DNA from: Rhabditoides inermis | Lineage: Eukaryota > Nematoda > Chromadorea > Rhabditida > Rhabditidae | Direction of reading: 5' to 3' | NCBI GenBank assembly: GCA_963966185.1 | Contig: CAWZYM010000129.1 | Coordinates: 686,001-750,000, forward strand | DNA length: 64,000 nucleotides | Shown here: piece by piece, positions 22,190 to 32,837 of the stretch | How positions within the stretch are numbered: position 1 is the stretch's first letter | Layout of the letters: the number at the start of each line of letters is the position of its first letter | Notes under the pieces: generated by a model | The model's input: the letters and a program-made list of their open reading frames with translations, nothing else | Told to the model about the DNA's origin: nothing | Databases searched by the model: none | Translations under genes and position numbers: made by a program

Positions 22190-25100
22190 TAGTGGGTAGT
22201 CCAAGCGAGATTTCGGGTGTTTCCCGTCTGCTTGTTGGTGGCTATGTAGTTGGTGAGTGTAGTCCAAGCGAGAACTCGGGTGTTTCCCGTCTGCTTGTTG
22301 GTGGCTATGTAGTTGGTGAGTGTAGTCCAAGCGAGATTTCGGGTGTTTCCCGTCTGCTTGTTGGTGGCTATGTAGTTGGTGAGTGTAGTCCAAGCGAGAA
22401 CTCGGGTGTTTCCCGTCTGCTTGTTGGTGGCTATGTAGTTGGTGAGTGTAGTCCAAGCGAGATTTCGGGTGTTTCCCGTCTGCTTGTTGGTGGCTATGTA
22501 GTTGGTGAGTGTAGTCCAAGCGAGAACTCGGGTGTTTCCCGTCTGCTTGTTGGTGGCTATGTAGTTGGTGAGTGTAGTCCAAGCGAGATTTCGGGTGTTT
22601 CCCGTCTGCTTGTTGGTGGCTATGTAGTTGGTGAGTGTAGTCCAAGCGAGAACTCGGGTGTTTCCCGTCTGCTTGTTGGTGGCTATGTAGTTGGTGAGTG
22701 TAGTCCAAGCGAGATTTCGGGTGTTTCCCGTCTGCTTGTTGGTGGCTATGTAGTTGGTGAGTGTAGTCCAAGCGAGAACTCGGGTGTTTCCCGTCTGCTT
22801 GTTGGTGGCTATGTAGTTGGTGAGTGTAGTCCAAGCGAGAACTCGGGTGTTTCCCGTCTGCTTGTTGGTGGCTATGTAGTTGGTGAGTGTAGTCCAAGCG
22901 AGAACTCGGGTGTTTCCCGTCTGCTTGTTGGTGGCTATGTAGTTGGTGAGTGTAGTCCAAGCGAGAACTCGGGTGTTTCCCGTCTGCTTGTTGGTGGCTA
23001 TGTAGTTGGTGAGTGTAGTCCAAGCGAGAACTCGGGTGTTTCCCGTCTGCTTGTTGGTGGCTATGTAGTTGGTGAGTGTAGTCCAAGCGAGATTTCGGGT
23101 GTTTCCCGTCTGCTTGTTGGTGGCTATGTAGTTGGTGAGTGTAGTCCAAGCGAGAACTCGGGTGTTTCCCGTCTGCTTGTTGGTGGCTATGTAGTTGGTG
23201 AGTGTAGTCCAAGCGAGAACTCGGGTGTTTCCCGTCTGCTTGTTGGTGGCTATGTAGTTGGTGAGTGTAGTCCAAGCGAGAACTCGGGTGTTTCCCGTCT
23301 GCTTGTTGGTGGCTATGTAGTTGGTGAGTGTAGTCCAAGCGAGATTTCGGGTGTTTCCCGTCTGCTTGTTGGTGGCTATGTAGTTGGTGAGTGTAGTCCA
23401 AGCGAGAACTCGGGTGTTTCCCGTCTGCTTGTTGGTGGCTATGTAGTTGGTGAGTGTAGTCCAAGCGAGATTTCGGGTGTTTCCCGTCTGCTTGTTGGTG
23501 GCTATGTAGTTGGTGAGTGTAGTCCAAGCGAGAACTCGGGTGTTTCCCGTCTGCTTGTTGGTGGCTATGTAGTTGGTGAGTGTAGTCCAAGCGAGAACTC
23601 GGGTGTTTCCCGTCTGCTTGTTGGTGGCTATGTAGTTGGTGAGTGTAGTCCAAGCGAGAACTCGGGTGTTTCCCGTCTGCTTGTTGGTGGCTATGTAGTT
23701 GGTGAGTGTAGTCGAAGCGAGAACTCGGGTGTTTCCCGTCTGCTTGTTGGTGGCTATGTAGTTGGTGAGTGTAGTCCAAGCGAGATTTCGGGTGTTTCCC
23801 GTCTGCTTGTTGGTGGCTATGTAGTTGGTGAGTGTAGTCCAAGCGAGAACTCGGGTGTTTCCCGTCTGCTTGTTGGTGGCTATGTAGTTGGTGAGTGTAG
23901 TCCAAGCGAGATTTCGGGTGTTTCCCGTCTGCTTGTTGGTGGCTATGTAGTTGGTGAGTGTAGTCCAAGCGAGAACTCGGGTGTTTCCCGTCTGCTTGTT
24001 GGTGGCTATGTAGTTGGTGAGTGTAGTCCAAGCGAGATTTCGGGTGTTTCCCGTCTGCTTGTTGGTGGCTATGTAGTTGGTGAGTGTAGTCCAAGCGAGA
24101 ACTCGGGTGTTTCCCGTCTGCTTGTTGGTGGCTATGTAGTTGGTGAGTGTAGTCCAAGCGAGAACTCGGGTGTTTCCCGTCTGCTTGTTGGTGGCTATGT
24201 AGTTGGTGAGTGTAGTCCAAGCGAGAACTCGGGTGTTTCCCGTCTGCTTGTTGGTGGCTATGTAGTTGGTGAGTGTAGTCCAAGCGAGAACTCGGGTGTT
24301 TCCCGTCTGCTTGTTGGTGGCTATGTAGTTGGTGAGTGTAGTCCAAGCGAGAACTCGGGTGTTTCCCGTCTGCTTGTTGGTGGCTATGTAGTTGGTGAGT
24401 GTAGTCCAAGCGAGATTTCGGGTGTTTCCCGTCTGCTTGTTGGTGGCTATGTAGTTGGTGAGTGTAGTCCAAGCGAGAACTCGGGTGTTTCCCGTCTGCT
24501 TGTTGGTGGCTATGTAGTTGGTGAGTGTAGTCCAAGCGAGAACTCGGGTGTTTCCCGTCTGCTTGTTGGTGGCTATGTAGTTGGTGAGTGTAGTCCAAGC
24601 GAGAACTCGGGTGTTTCCCGTCTGCTTGTTGGTGGCTATGTAGTTGGTGAGTGTAGTCCAAGCGAGATTTCGGGTGTTTCCCGTCTGCTTGTTGGTGGCT
24701 ATGTAGTTGGTGAGTGTAGTCCAAGCGAGAACTCGGGTGTTTCCCGTCTGCTTGTTGGTGGCTATGTAGTTGGTGAGTGTAGTCCAAGCGAGATTTCGGG
24801 TGTTTCCCGTCTGCTTGTTGGTGGCTATGTAGTTGGTGAGTGTAGTCCAAGCGAGAACTCGGGTGTTTCCCGTCTGCTTGTTGGTGGCTATGTAGTTGGT
24901 GAGTGTAGTCCAAGCGAGATTTCGGGTGTTTCCCGTCTGCTTGTTGGTGGCTATGTAGTTGGTGAGTGTAGTCCAAGCGAGAACTCGGGTGTTTCCCGTC
25001 TGCTTGTTGGTGGCTATGTAGTTGGTGAGTGTAGTCCAAGCGAGAACTCGGGTGTTTCCCGTCTGCTTGTTGGTGGCTATGTAGTTGGTGAGTGTAGTCC

Positions 25101-28100
25101 AAGCGAGAACTCGGGTGTTTCCCGTCTGCTTGTTGGTGGCTATGTAGTTGGTGAGTGTAGTCCAAGCGAGAACTCGGGTGTTTCCCGTCTGCTTGTTGGT
25201 GGCTATGTAGTTGGTGAGTGTAGTCAAAGCGAGAACTCGGGTGTTTCCCGTCTGCTTGTTGGTGGCTATGTAGTTGGTGAGTGTAGTCCAAGCGAGATTT
25301 CGGGTGTTTCCCGTCTGCTTGTTGGTGGCTATGTAGTTGGTGAGTGTAGTCCAAGCGAGAACTCGGGTGTTTCCCGTCTGCTTGTTGGTGGCTATGTAGT
25401 TGGTGAGTGTAGTCCAAGCGAGATTTCGGGTGTTTCCCGTCTGCTTGTTGGTGGCTATGTAGTTGGTGAGTGTAGTCCAAGCGAGAACTCGGGTGTTTCC
25501 CGTCTGCTTGTTGGTGGCTATGTAGTTGGTGAGTGTAGTCCAAGCGAGAACTCGGGTGTTTCCCGTCTGCTTGTTGGTGGCTATGTAGTTGGTGAGTGTA
25601 GTCCAAGCGAGAACTCGGGTGTTTCCCGTCTGCTTGTTGGTGGCTATGTAGTTGGTGAGTGTAGTCGAAGCGAGAACTCGGGTGTTTCCCGTCTGCTTGT
25701 TGGTGGCTATGTAGTTGGTGAGTGTAGTCCAAGCGAGATTTCGGGTGTTTCCCGTCTGCTTGTTGGTGGCTATGTAGTTGGTGAGTGTAGTCCAAGCGAG
25801 AACTCGGGTGTTTCCCGTCTGCTTGTTGGTGGCTATGTAGTTGGTGAGTGTAGTCCAAGCGAGAACTCGGGTGTTTCCCGTCTGCTTGTTGGTGGCTATG
25901 TAGTTGGTGAGTGTAGTCGAAGCGAGAACTCGGGTGTTTCCCGTCTGCTTGTTGGTGGCTATGTAGTTGGTGAGTGTAGTCCAAGCGAGATTTCGGGTGT
26001 TTCCCGTCTGCTTGTTGGTGGCTATGTAGTTGGTGAGTGTAGTCCAAGCGAGAACTCGGGTGTTTCCCGTCTGCTTGTTGGTGGCTATGTAGTTGGTGAG
26101 TGTAGTCCAAGCGAGATTTCGGGTGTTTCCCGTCTGCTTGTTGGTGGCTATGTAGTTGGTGAGTGTAGTCCAAGCGAGAACTCGGGTGTTTCCCGTCTGC
26201 TTGTTGGTGGCTATGTAGTTGGTGAGTGTAGTCCAAGCGAGATTTCGGGTGTTTCCCGTCTGCTTGTTGGTGGCTATGTAGTTGGTGAGTGTAGTCCAAG
26301 CGAGAACTCGGGTGTTTCCCGTCTGCTTGTTGGTGGCTATGTAGTTGGTGAGTGTAGTCCAAGCGAGAACTCGGGTGTTTCCCGTCTGCTTGTTGGTGGC
26401 TATGTAGTTGGTGAGTGTAGTCCAAGCGAGAACTCGGGTGTTTCCCGTCTGCTTGTTGGTGGCTATGTAGTTGGTGAGTGTAGTCCAAGCGAGAACTCGG
26501 GTGTTTCCCGTCTGCTTGTTGGTGGCTATGTAGTTGGTGAGTGTAGTCCAAGCGAGAACTCGGGTGTTTCCCGTCTGCTTGTTGGTGGCTATGTAGTTGG
26601 TGAGTGTAGTCCAAGCGAGATTTCGGGTGTTTCCCGTCTGCTTGTTGGTGGCTATGTAGTTGGTGAGTGTAGTCCAAGCGAGAACTCGGGTGTTTCCCGT
26701 CTGCTTGTTGGTGGCTATGTAGTTGGTGAGTGTAGTCCAAGCGAGAACTCGGGTGTTTCCCGTCTGCTTGTTGGTGGCTATGTAGTTGGTGAGTGTAGTC
26801 CAAGCGAGAACTCGGGTGTTTCCCGTCTGCTTGTTGGTGGCTATGTAGTTGGTGAGTGTAGTCCAAGCGAGATTTCGGGTGTTTCCCGTCTGCTTGTTGG
26901 TGGCTATGTAGTTGGTGAGTGTAGTCCAAGCGAGAACTCGGGTGTTTCCCGTCTGCTTGTTGGTGGCTATGTAGTTGGTGAGTGTAGTCCAAGCGAGATT
27001 TCGGGTGTTTCCCGTCTGCTTGTTGGTGGCTATGTAGTTGGTGAGTGTAGTCCAAGCGAGAACTCGGGTGTTTCCCGTCTGCTTGTTGGTGGCTATGTAG
27101 TTGGTGAGTGTAGTCCAAGCGAGAACTCGGGTGTTTCCCGTCTGCTTGTTGGTGGCTATGTAGTTGGTGAGTGTAGTCCAAGCGAGAACTCGGGTGTTTC
27201 CCGTCTGCTTGTTGGTGTCTATGTAGTTGGTGAGTGTAGTCGAAGCGAGAACTCGGGTGTTTCCCGTCTGCTTGTTGGTGGCTATGTAGTTGGTGAGTGT
27301 AGTCCAAGCGAGAACTCGGGTGTTTCCCGTCTGCTTGTTGGTGGCTATGTAGTTGGTGAGTGTAGTCCAAGCGAGATTTCGGGTGTTTCCCGTCTGCTTG
27401 TTGGTGGCTATGTAGTTGGTGAGTGTAGTCCAAGCGAGAACTCGGGTGTTTCCCGTCTGCTTGTTGGTGGCTATGTAGTTGGTGAGTGTAGTCCAAGCGA
27501 GAACTCGGGTGTTTCCCGTCTGCTTGTTGGTGGCTATGTAGTTGGTGAGTGTAGTCCAAGCGAGAACTCGGGTGTTTCCCGTCTGCTTGTTGGTGGCTAT
27601 GTAGTTGGTGAGTGTAGTCCAAGCGAGAACTCGGGTGTTTCCCGTCTGCTTGTTGGTGGCTATGTAGTTGGTGAGTGTAGTCCAAGCGAGAACTCGGGTG
27701 TTTCCCGTCTGCTTGTTGGTGGCTATGTAGTTGGTGAGTGTAGTCCAAGCGAGAACTCGGGTGTTTCCCGTCTGCTTGTTGGTGGCTATGTAGTTGGTGA
27801 GTGTAGTCCAAGCGAGAACTCGGGTGTTTCCCGTCTGCTTGTTGGTGGCTATGTAGTTGGTGAGTGTAGTCCAAGCGAGAACTCTGGTGTTTCCCGTCTG
27901 CTTGTTGGTGGCTATGTAGTTGGTGAGTGTAGTCCAAGCGAGAACTCTGGTGTTTCCCGTCTGCTTGTTGGTGGCTATGTAGTTGGTGAGTGTAGTCCAA
28001 GCGAGATTTCGGGTGTTTCCCGTCTGCTTGTTGGTGGCTATGTAGTTGGTGAGTGTAGTCCAAGCGAGAACTCGGGTGTTTCCCGTCTGCTTGTTGGTGG

Positions 28101-28487
28101 CTATGTAGTTGGTGAGTGTAGTCCAAGCGAGAACTCGGGTGTTTCCCGTCTGCTTGTTGGTGGCTATGTAGTTGGTGAGTGTAGTCCAAGCGAGAACTCG
28201 GGTGTTTCCCGTCTGCTTGTTGGTGGCTATGTAGTTGGTGAGTGTAGTCCAAGCGAGATTTCGGGTGTTTCCCGTCTGCTTGTTGGTGGCTATGTAGTTG
28301 GTGGGTGTAGTCCAAGCGAGATTTCGGGTGTTTCCCGTCTGCTTGTTGGTGGCTATGTAGTTGGTGAGTGTAGTCCAAGCGAGAACTCGGGTGTTTCCCG
28401 TCTGCTTGTTGGTGGCTATGTGGTTGGTGAGTGTAGTCCAAGCGAGATTTCGGGTGTTTCCCGTCTGCTTGTTGGTGGCTATGTGGT
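22190..28487. repeat. 63-base minisatellite array 1, 100 units
   Basis: One hundred direct units of exactly 63 bases. Each contains GTCCAAGCGAGA, then either AC or TT, then TCGGGTGTTTCCCGTC and GCTTGTTGGTGGCTATGTAG. The TT site is at 22,211 in unit 1 and at 28,448 in unit 100. Rare variants: GTCGAAGCG in units 25, 56, 60 and 81; GTCAAAGCG in unit 49; GGTGGGTGTAG before unit 98. Because 63 is a multiple of three, one plus frame and two minus frames stay open for more than 2,100 codons. It lies in an intron of the plus-strand gene, between exons at 21,855 and 29,688. Each unit carries a consensus-like donor TTG/GTGAGT. Confidence 0.95.
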
Positions 28488-28546
28488 TCTGAATATGAAA
28501 CGATGTGTTTCTTATCTGAACCACCGGAAAACGTAATGTTTTCCGG
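28483..28546. repeat. Double hairpin at the right edge of array 1
   Basis: Two inverted repeats follow the last unit directly. GTGGTTCTGAATATGAAAC pairs with GTTTCTTATCTGAACCAC (short GATGT loop, a few mismatches). CCGGAAAAC pairs with GTTTTCCGG around GTAAT. Both recur unchanged at the right edges of the other arrays (45,868-45,931 and 63,799-63,862). They mark a fixed array boundary; no function is shown. Confidence 0.75.
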
Positions 28547-28736
28547 TCGTCCCTCTTTGTCAATGCATCGGCGGCGTCTTCGATAAAAGGAATCCAAGGA
28601 GAGAACGCGCTGTTGAGAAGACGCTTTCGTGAGTTATTCTTATTCTTTTATTTTATTTGAAACTTTTTCATATAACTTTTCTCTCTAAACTCCCTCTTCT
28701 CATCTATCTCCACTCTCCTCATTTTTCCCTGTTCGT

Positions 28737-29609
28737 TTCCTGTATCTTCCTCTCCCCCTCTCCCTTTACCTCTCCTTCTCTATCGCTCCCTCTCTATATA
28801 TCTCTCTCTCCATCTCTTCCTCTCTAACTCTCCCTCTCTATCTCTTCCTCTCTATCTCTCCCTCTCTATCTCTCCCTCTCCACCTCTCCCTCTCTACCTT
28901 TCCCTCTCTAACTCTCCCTCTCTACCTCTCCCTCTCTACCTCTCCCTCTCTACCTCTCCCTCTCTACCTCTCCCTCTCTCCCTCCCTCTCTCCCTCTCCC
29001 TCTCTATCTCTCCCTTTCTATCTTATTCCTCTCCCTCTCTCGCTCTCCCTCTCTACCTCCCCATCTCTACCTCTCCCTCTCTACCTCTCCCTCTCTACCT
29101 CTCCCTCTCTACCTCTCTCTCTACCTCTCCCTCTCTACCTCTCTCTCTCTACCTCTCCCTCTCTACCTCTCCCTCTCTACCTCTCCCTCTCTTCCTCCCT
29201 CTCTACCTCTCCCTCTCTATCTCTCCCTCTCTATCTCTTCCTCTTCACCTCTCCCTCTCTCCCTCTCTCCCTCTCCCTCTCTACCTCTCCCCCTCTCCCT
29301 CCCTCTCTACCTCTCCCTCTCTCCCTCCCTCTCCAACTCTCCCTCTCTATCTCTCCCTCTCTATCTCTCCCTCTCTCCCTCTCCCTCTCTACCTCTCCCT
29401 CTCTACCTCTCCCTCTCTCTCCCTCCCTCTCTCTCCCTCCCTCTCTATCTCTCCCTCTCTATCACTTCCTCTCTATCTCCCTCTCCACCTCTCCCTCTCT
29501 TCCTCTCCCTTTCTACCTCTCCCTCTCTACCTCTCCCTCTCTACCTCTCCCTCTCTACCTCTCCCTCTCTACCTCTCCTTCTCTACCTCTTCCTCTCTAC
29601 CTCTCCTTT
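28737..29609. repeat. Pyrimidine tract of CTCTCCCTCTCTAC units
   Basis: Nearly pure C/T over about 870 bases with a 14-base-like unit CTCTCCCTCTCTAC, still inside the intron. The D3 counterpart (46,136-46,771) is about 240 bases shorter. Such strand-biased purine/pyrimidine DNA can form triplex or hinder polymerases. Between the array and this tract (28,590-28,625) a donor-like CTTTC/GTGAGT hints at a small unmodelled exon. Confidence 0.9.
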
Positions 29610-29687
29610 AATTCGATCTCTGAGCAGATGATGTTTTCTGTCCGTTCTATACCATCACTATTCCCTTGTAACGGTTTCATCTTTTAG

Positions 29688-30202
29688 AGGGACGCGGAAG
29701 ACGCCGGGGACACGCCCACCGACACGAACCAGGAGAAGTTCGCCGACTCGAACAAAGACTCCGCCGACCTCGAAGACACGCCCGCTTCCCGTGGAAAGGA
29801 CACCGGAGAGGATGTACGTGAGAAAAAAATCTTTTGACAATCGTAGAATACAAATCCCTGATGACTCTGATGTACGGTGAGGTACCGTATACCTAGTTCG
29901 CTTGGCAGTGGTGTTTGATTAGTTTCCTCTCCCCTCTCTTTCTCTTCACCCTCTTATATCTCTGTCTATCTCTCTCACCACAACATTTTAGGAGACATCC
30001 AGTTCCTCCGACGTGTCGATGAGGCGAGATGCACGACGCGACCAGGAAGGTGCGTGCAGCTGGGCAGCTGTCGAGTGCTCATCCAGTGTGTGCAGGGCGA
30101 GAGACGCGTGTGGCGTTTCGGCGGGAGATACTGAACACGGTCAAAAGGGAGTTCGAAGAAGCCTTCGCGACAAGCTACTTCGCTTCGTCGAAAGAAGACT
30201 GA
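29688..30202 (+). CDS. Minisatellite-bearing gene, 3' exons (D2)
   Basis: Three exons in continuous phase: 29,688-29,813 (RDAEDAGDTPTDTNQEKFAD, then SNKDSADLEDTP, then SRGKDTGED), 29,992-30,049 (ETSSSSDVSMRRDARRDQE) and 30,096-30,202 (RETRVAFRREILNTVKREFE, then EAFATSYFASSKED-stop). The last intron is only 46 bases (GTGCGT...GTGCAG). An AATAAA at 30,251-30,256 lies about 50 bases after the stop, which supports the 3' end. The product tail is acidic, then basic, then a helical-looking C-terminus. Linking it to the exons at 21,629-21,855 is inference from strand, order and the same layout in D3. No family recognised. Confidence 0.55.
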
Positions 30203-30322
30203 GTTCTGGGAAACCTTATAAAAACTCATACTTACATGGTACACAAATAGAATAAATGCATTTGATCAAAGTAAGTAAGGTTGATGAAACGTGCATTGTT
30301 GGGACAAGAGTGACTAATAGAG

Positions 30323-30789
30323 ATGTCTAGGCCCTCTCGGAAGAGAATGCTCGACCCCCTGCTGGCATACGCCTCTCGCCGCCATCAGCCTTCTCTTGTT
30401 CTTTCTCCCAGTTGCTCTTCAATCCTTTCCTTTCCTTATCATCTCCATATTTTGAGTGTACCACATTAGCTCTGGCGGCCGTTCTCTTTTCTCTTTGCTA
30501 ACTTCGGGTAACTGTACTCCCACTACGATTGAGGATTGAGACCAGTAGTACACCGTACTTGCCTAATCACCTCGTGCAGGATGCCATAGGTGCGAAGCGA
30601 ACTGGAGATAGAGAGGAAGGAGTAATGGTATCCGAGTATCTGTATCGTCGAGCCGGAACTACCGGAACGACAGAACTCCGTGGTAAAACAGATGAGGCAT
30701 TGAAGTCGATTGAAAAGTTTTGCAAAATTGTCGAGAATCACATTTATTGCAGTTGCACAGAGTACAATATTAATATACAAAACTTGTAA
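30323..30789 (+). CDS. Possible small basic protein gene (D2)
   Basis: An ATG at 30,323 opens MSRPSRKRMLDPLLAYASRR. After a possible intron ending CTCGTGCAG, a frame reads AIGAKRTGDREEGVMVSEYL, then KTDEALKSIEKFCKIVENH, then ends NINIQNL-stop at 30,789. The second part looks protein-like (amphipathic Lys/Glu helix). The donor is not well defined and an opposing minus frame is also open, so this is only a candidate. The D3 copy at 47,496-47,962 keeps both parts with two amino-acid changes. Confidence 0.3.
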
Positions 30790-30803
30790 GAAATTGCGTT
30801 GGT

Positions 30804-30872
30804 TTATTTTCCGGTGTATCCCCAGACCCCATAGCCGTTGCTGGCACTGAAGCCGTCATGGTAGTAGTTCCT
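30804..30872 (-). pseudogene. Exon 2 only of the small secreted-peptide gene (D2)
   Basis: The sequence matches exon 2 of the intact gene at 47,977-48,209 (RNYYHDGFSASNGYGVW, then GYTGK-stop). Its intron and the last bases of exon 1 are present, but at 30,950/30,951 the DNA switches to exon 6 of a protease copy. Signal peptide and start are gone. A 60-residue open frame crosses the junction in minus orientation, but splicing would end it early. Confidence 0.8.
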
Positions 30873-31252
30873 CTGAAATAGGTATAGTGAGAGAGAGGGA
30901 GAGAGAGAGAGAGGGTGGAGAGACTCACCCATGAGGGGAATATGGTGAGCGTGGGCGATCCTCGTCTGTCGCTCGCGAGAGTTCACGTTGATCCACGCAG
31001 GCCACGCTACCTGAAATCACTCGTAGACACGACACGAAACATGAAAAGCAGTTATTCAATAGGAAAAGGACCTTTTCTCGAAATTCTTTTTCAAATATTG
31101 GACAAATTTTTGGTCAAAAAAATCAACAGATTAACTGCTGAAGAAACATGCACAGAGTCACTGCACACCAAATCAGTGGTCAATCAATACAGTAACGGTC
31201 ACGGTGTCTCGAGAGCGCAGTGATAGATACTACGGTATAGCGTTAGCGTTGG

Positions 31253-31334
31253 TGTCTTCGAAACGCCTTCAAAACACGACCAAACAGCGTGTTCCGAAGT
31301 TCCGAAGTTTTGAAGGGGCTGTTTCGAAGAGACT
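31253..31334. repeat. AGTCTCTTCG-ended short repeat, second copy
   Basis: Opens GTGTCTTCGAAAC and closes TTTCGAAGAGACT, with CCGAAGTT words inside. It resembles the 168-base element at 308-475 but is shorter and more divergent. Confidence 0.4.
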
Positions 31335-31505
31335 GCCCACACCTTTACTATCGCCAACTCATCAGAGCCCACCTCATCCACGTAGATCTTCCGCACAGGC
31401 TTCCCAGTGCGCTTCGTCTTGATGCGGTGGCCAGTGGTGATGTAAGGAAAGCCACCCATTTCCTCGGAAGTCATCATAGTGCCCGAGCGACTGAGAAGTG
31501 GGGGT

Positions 31506-31546
<41 letters not shown>

Positions 31547-31916
31547 TTCACTGATCGGCTCGCGGTCCTCGTTCTTGTGTATGCAGTGGGCCGCCGTGAG
31601 CACATGTCGGGAGGAGATCAGAGTGCCCGTACAAGTACCCGCTGCAATTCAATTATCCAATAACCAATTCAATCATTCAATAACCAATTCAATTATCCAA
31701 TAACCAATTCAATCATCACAATATTTTTCTCTGCCATTCTGCGAAAACCGCGTTTCAAAACAAGCGATTCAGTTCCTTAACGCAAAGACCATCATCGCTG
31801 ACACCGTTTCAGAACGCGTCATTTTTGAAAATCGATTTTCACTAGTCTAGAGCTGAAAATATGGCGAATACTGTTTTCATGACTATGGAATTAATGGAAT
31901 TTATTTCTTGTTCGTA

Positions 31917-32837
31917 AGGTGCTCTTCACTGCTGCGCTGGAAGTCGTCTTCCGCCAACTTGACTGGAGTGACTACGGCCTTCGTGTGGACGGAGAGAAGC
32001 TGAACCATCTGCGCTTCGCTGACGACATTGTGCTGATCACCGAGACCACGGCAGATGCTGAACGGATGCTGAACGAGCTGAACACGGAGAGCGAGAAGGC
32101 CGGGCTGCGCATCAACATCGGCAAGACGCAGTTCATCCGAAACGAGCAGGCTGCCGCTGGGACTATCCATCTTTCCGGCCAGGCAATCGAAGAGGTGGAG
32201 GAGTACATCTACCTCGGACGGGCCATAAACGCAAAGAACCCAAAGAACACCCTCACTTCGGAGCTGGCAAGGAGAACGAGAGCAGGATGGGCGGCATTTG
32301 GCAACATCAAGGAGACACTGGGCACGCTGAACGACAAACACCTCAAAGCGAACCTCTTCAACACGTGCGTACTCCCCGCACTGTGTTACGGCTCGGAGAC
32401 GTGGGCCTACACTACCACCACGCTCGGTCGCATCCAGACCGCACACCGCGCAATGGAGCGACAGATGCTGGGATACTCACTCTATCGGCAGCGAGACGAG
32501 GGACTGAGCAGCGAGGACATGCGGGCAAGATCCGCGTTGACCAACCCAACCTCCTACATGGCGCGCAGCAAACATAGATGGGCCGGACACATACAAAGGA
32601 GGACGGACGGGCGATGGACACGGGCGACTACCGATTGGAGGCCGCGCAACGTCACTCGAGAACCCGGACGGCCGCCAACCCGCTGGGCAGATTCTGTTCG
32701 CAATAATAAAAAACTGTTCTATGGGCGCAGGAACGACTACAAGCAGTGGGCAACTGCAGCTCGAGACCGTTCACTGTGGCGAAAGATGGGCTCCGCGCTT
32801 GCAAGCTGAAGGAGCATTCAAGTATTCAAGTAAGTAA
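31917..32837 (+). mobile_element. RTE-type retrotransposon, 5'-truncated
   Basis: A 296-residue open frame (31,919-32,809) begins inside the reverse transcriptase with LRFADDIVLI (the FADD catalytic motif). It continues with INIGKTQF, IYLGRAI, then the C-terminal LYGSETW-like LCYGSETWAY, RRWAGHI-like KHRWAGHIQRR and GRPPTRWADSV motifs typical of RTE elements. It ends in a CAAGTAAGTAAGTA tail, as RTE elements do. The empty site is visible in D1 and D2 (TTCGTA-ATATCATG), placing the insertion in intron 3 of the protease copy. No stop interrupts the remaining frame, which suggests a young insertion. Confidence 0.9.

Larger units (their letters stand above)
10471..30950. repeat. Segmental duplication copy D2 (parts A and B)
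   Basis: It starts at CTCCGGCAATATAAATTG, matching D1 at about 2,743. Part A runs to about 17,460 and part B to 30,950. At 30,950/30,951 the sequence changes from the first intron of the small secreted-peptide gene to exon 6 of the protease, which is the tandem junction to D3. Matching points in D2 and D3 are 19.31 kb apart (14,583 vs 33,898; 19,467 vs 38,779). Within part A it differs from D1 by three insertions, one MITE absence and one deletion. Confidence 0.85.

Noticed and set aside
22190..28487. CRISPR-like array
   Set aside because: Units are directly adjacent with no unique spacers, and the DNA is eukaryotic.
22150..28597. Three overlapping ORFs of more than 2,100 codons on both strands as giant repeat proteins
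   Set aside because: They follow from a 63-base unit without stops. They share the same DNA on both strands, lack initiation context, and the array lies between exons of a plus-strand gene. Kept as a finding, not as CDS.
30804..30986. Chimeric 60-residue protease/secreted-peptide protein
   Set aside because: It reads through the intron at a duplication junction. Splicing the real intron ends the frame within a few codons.
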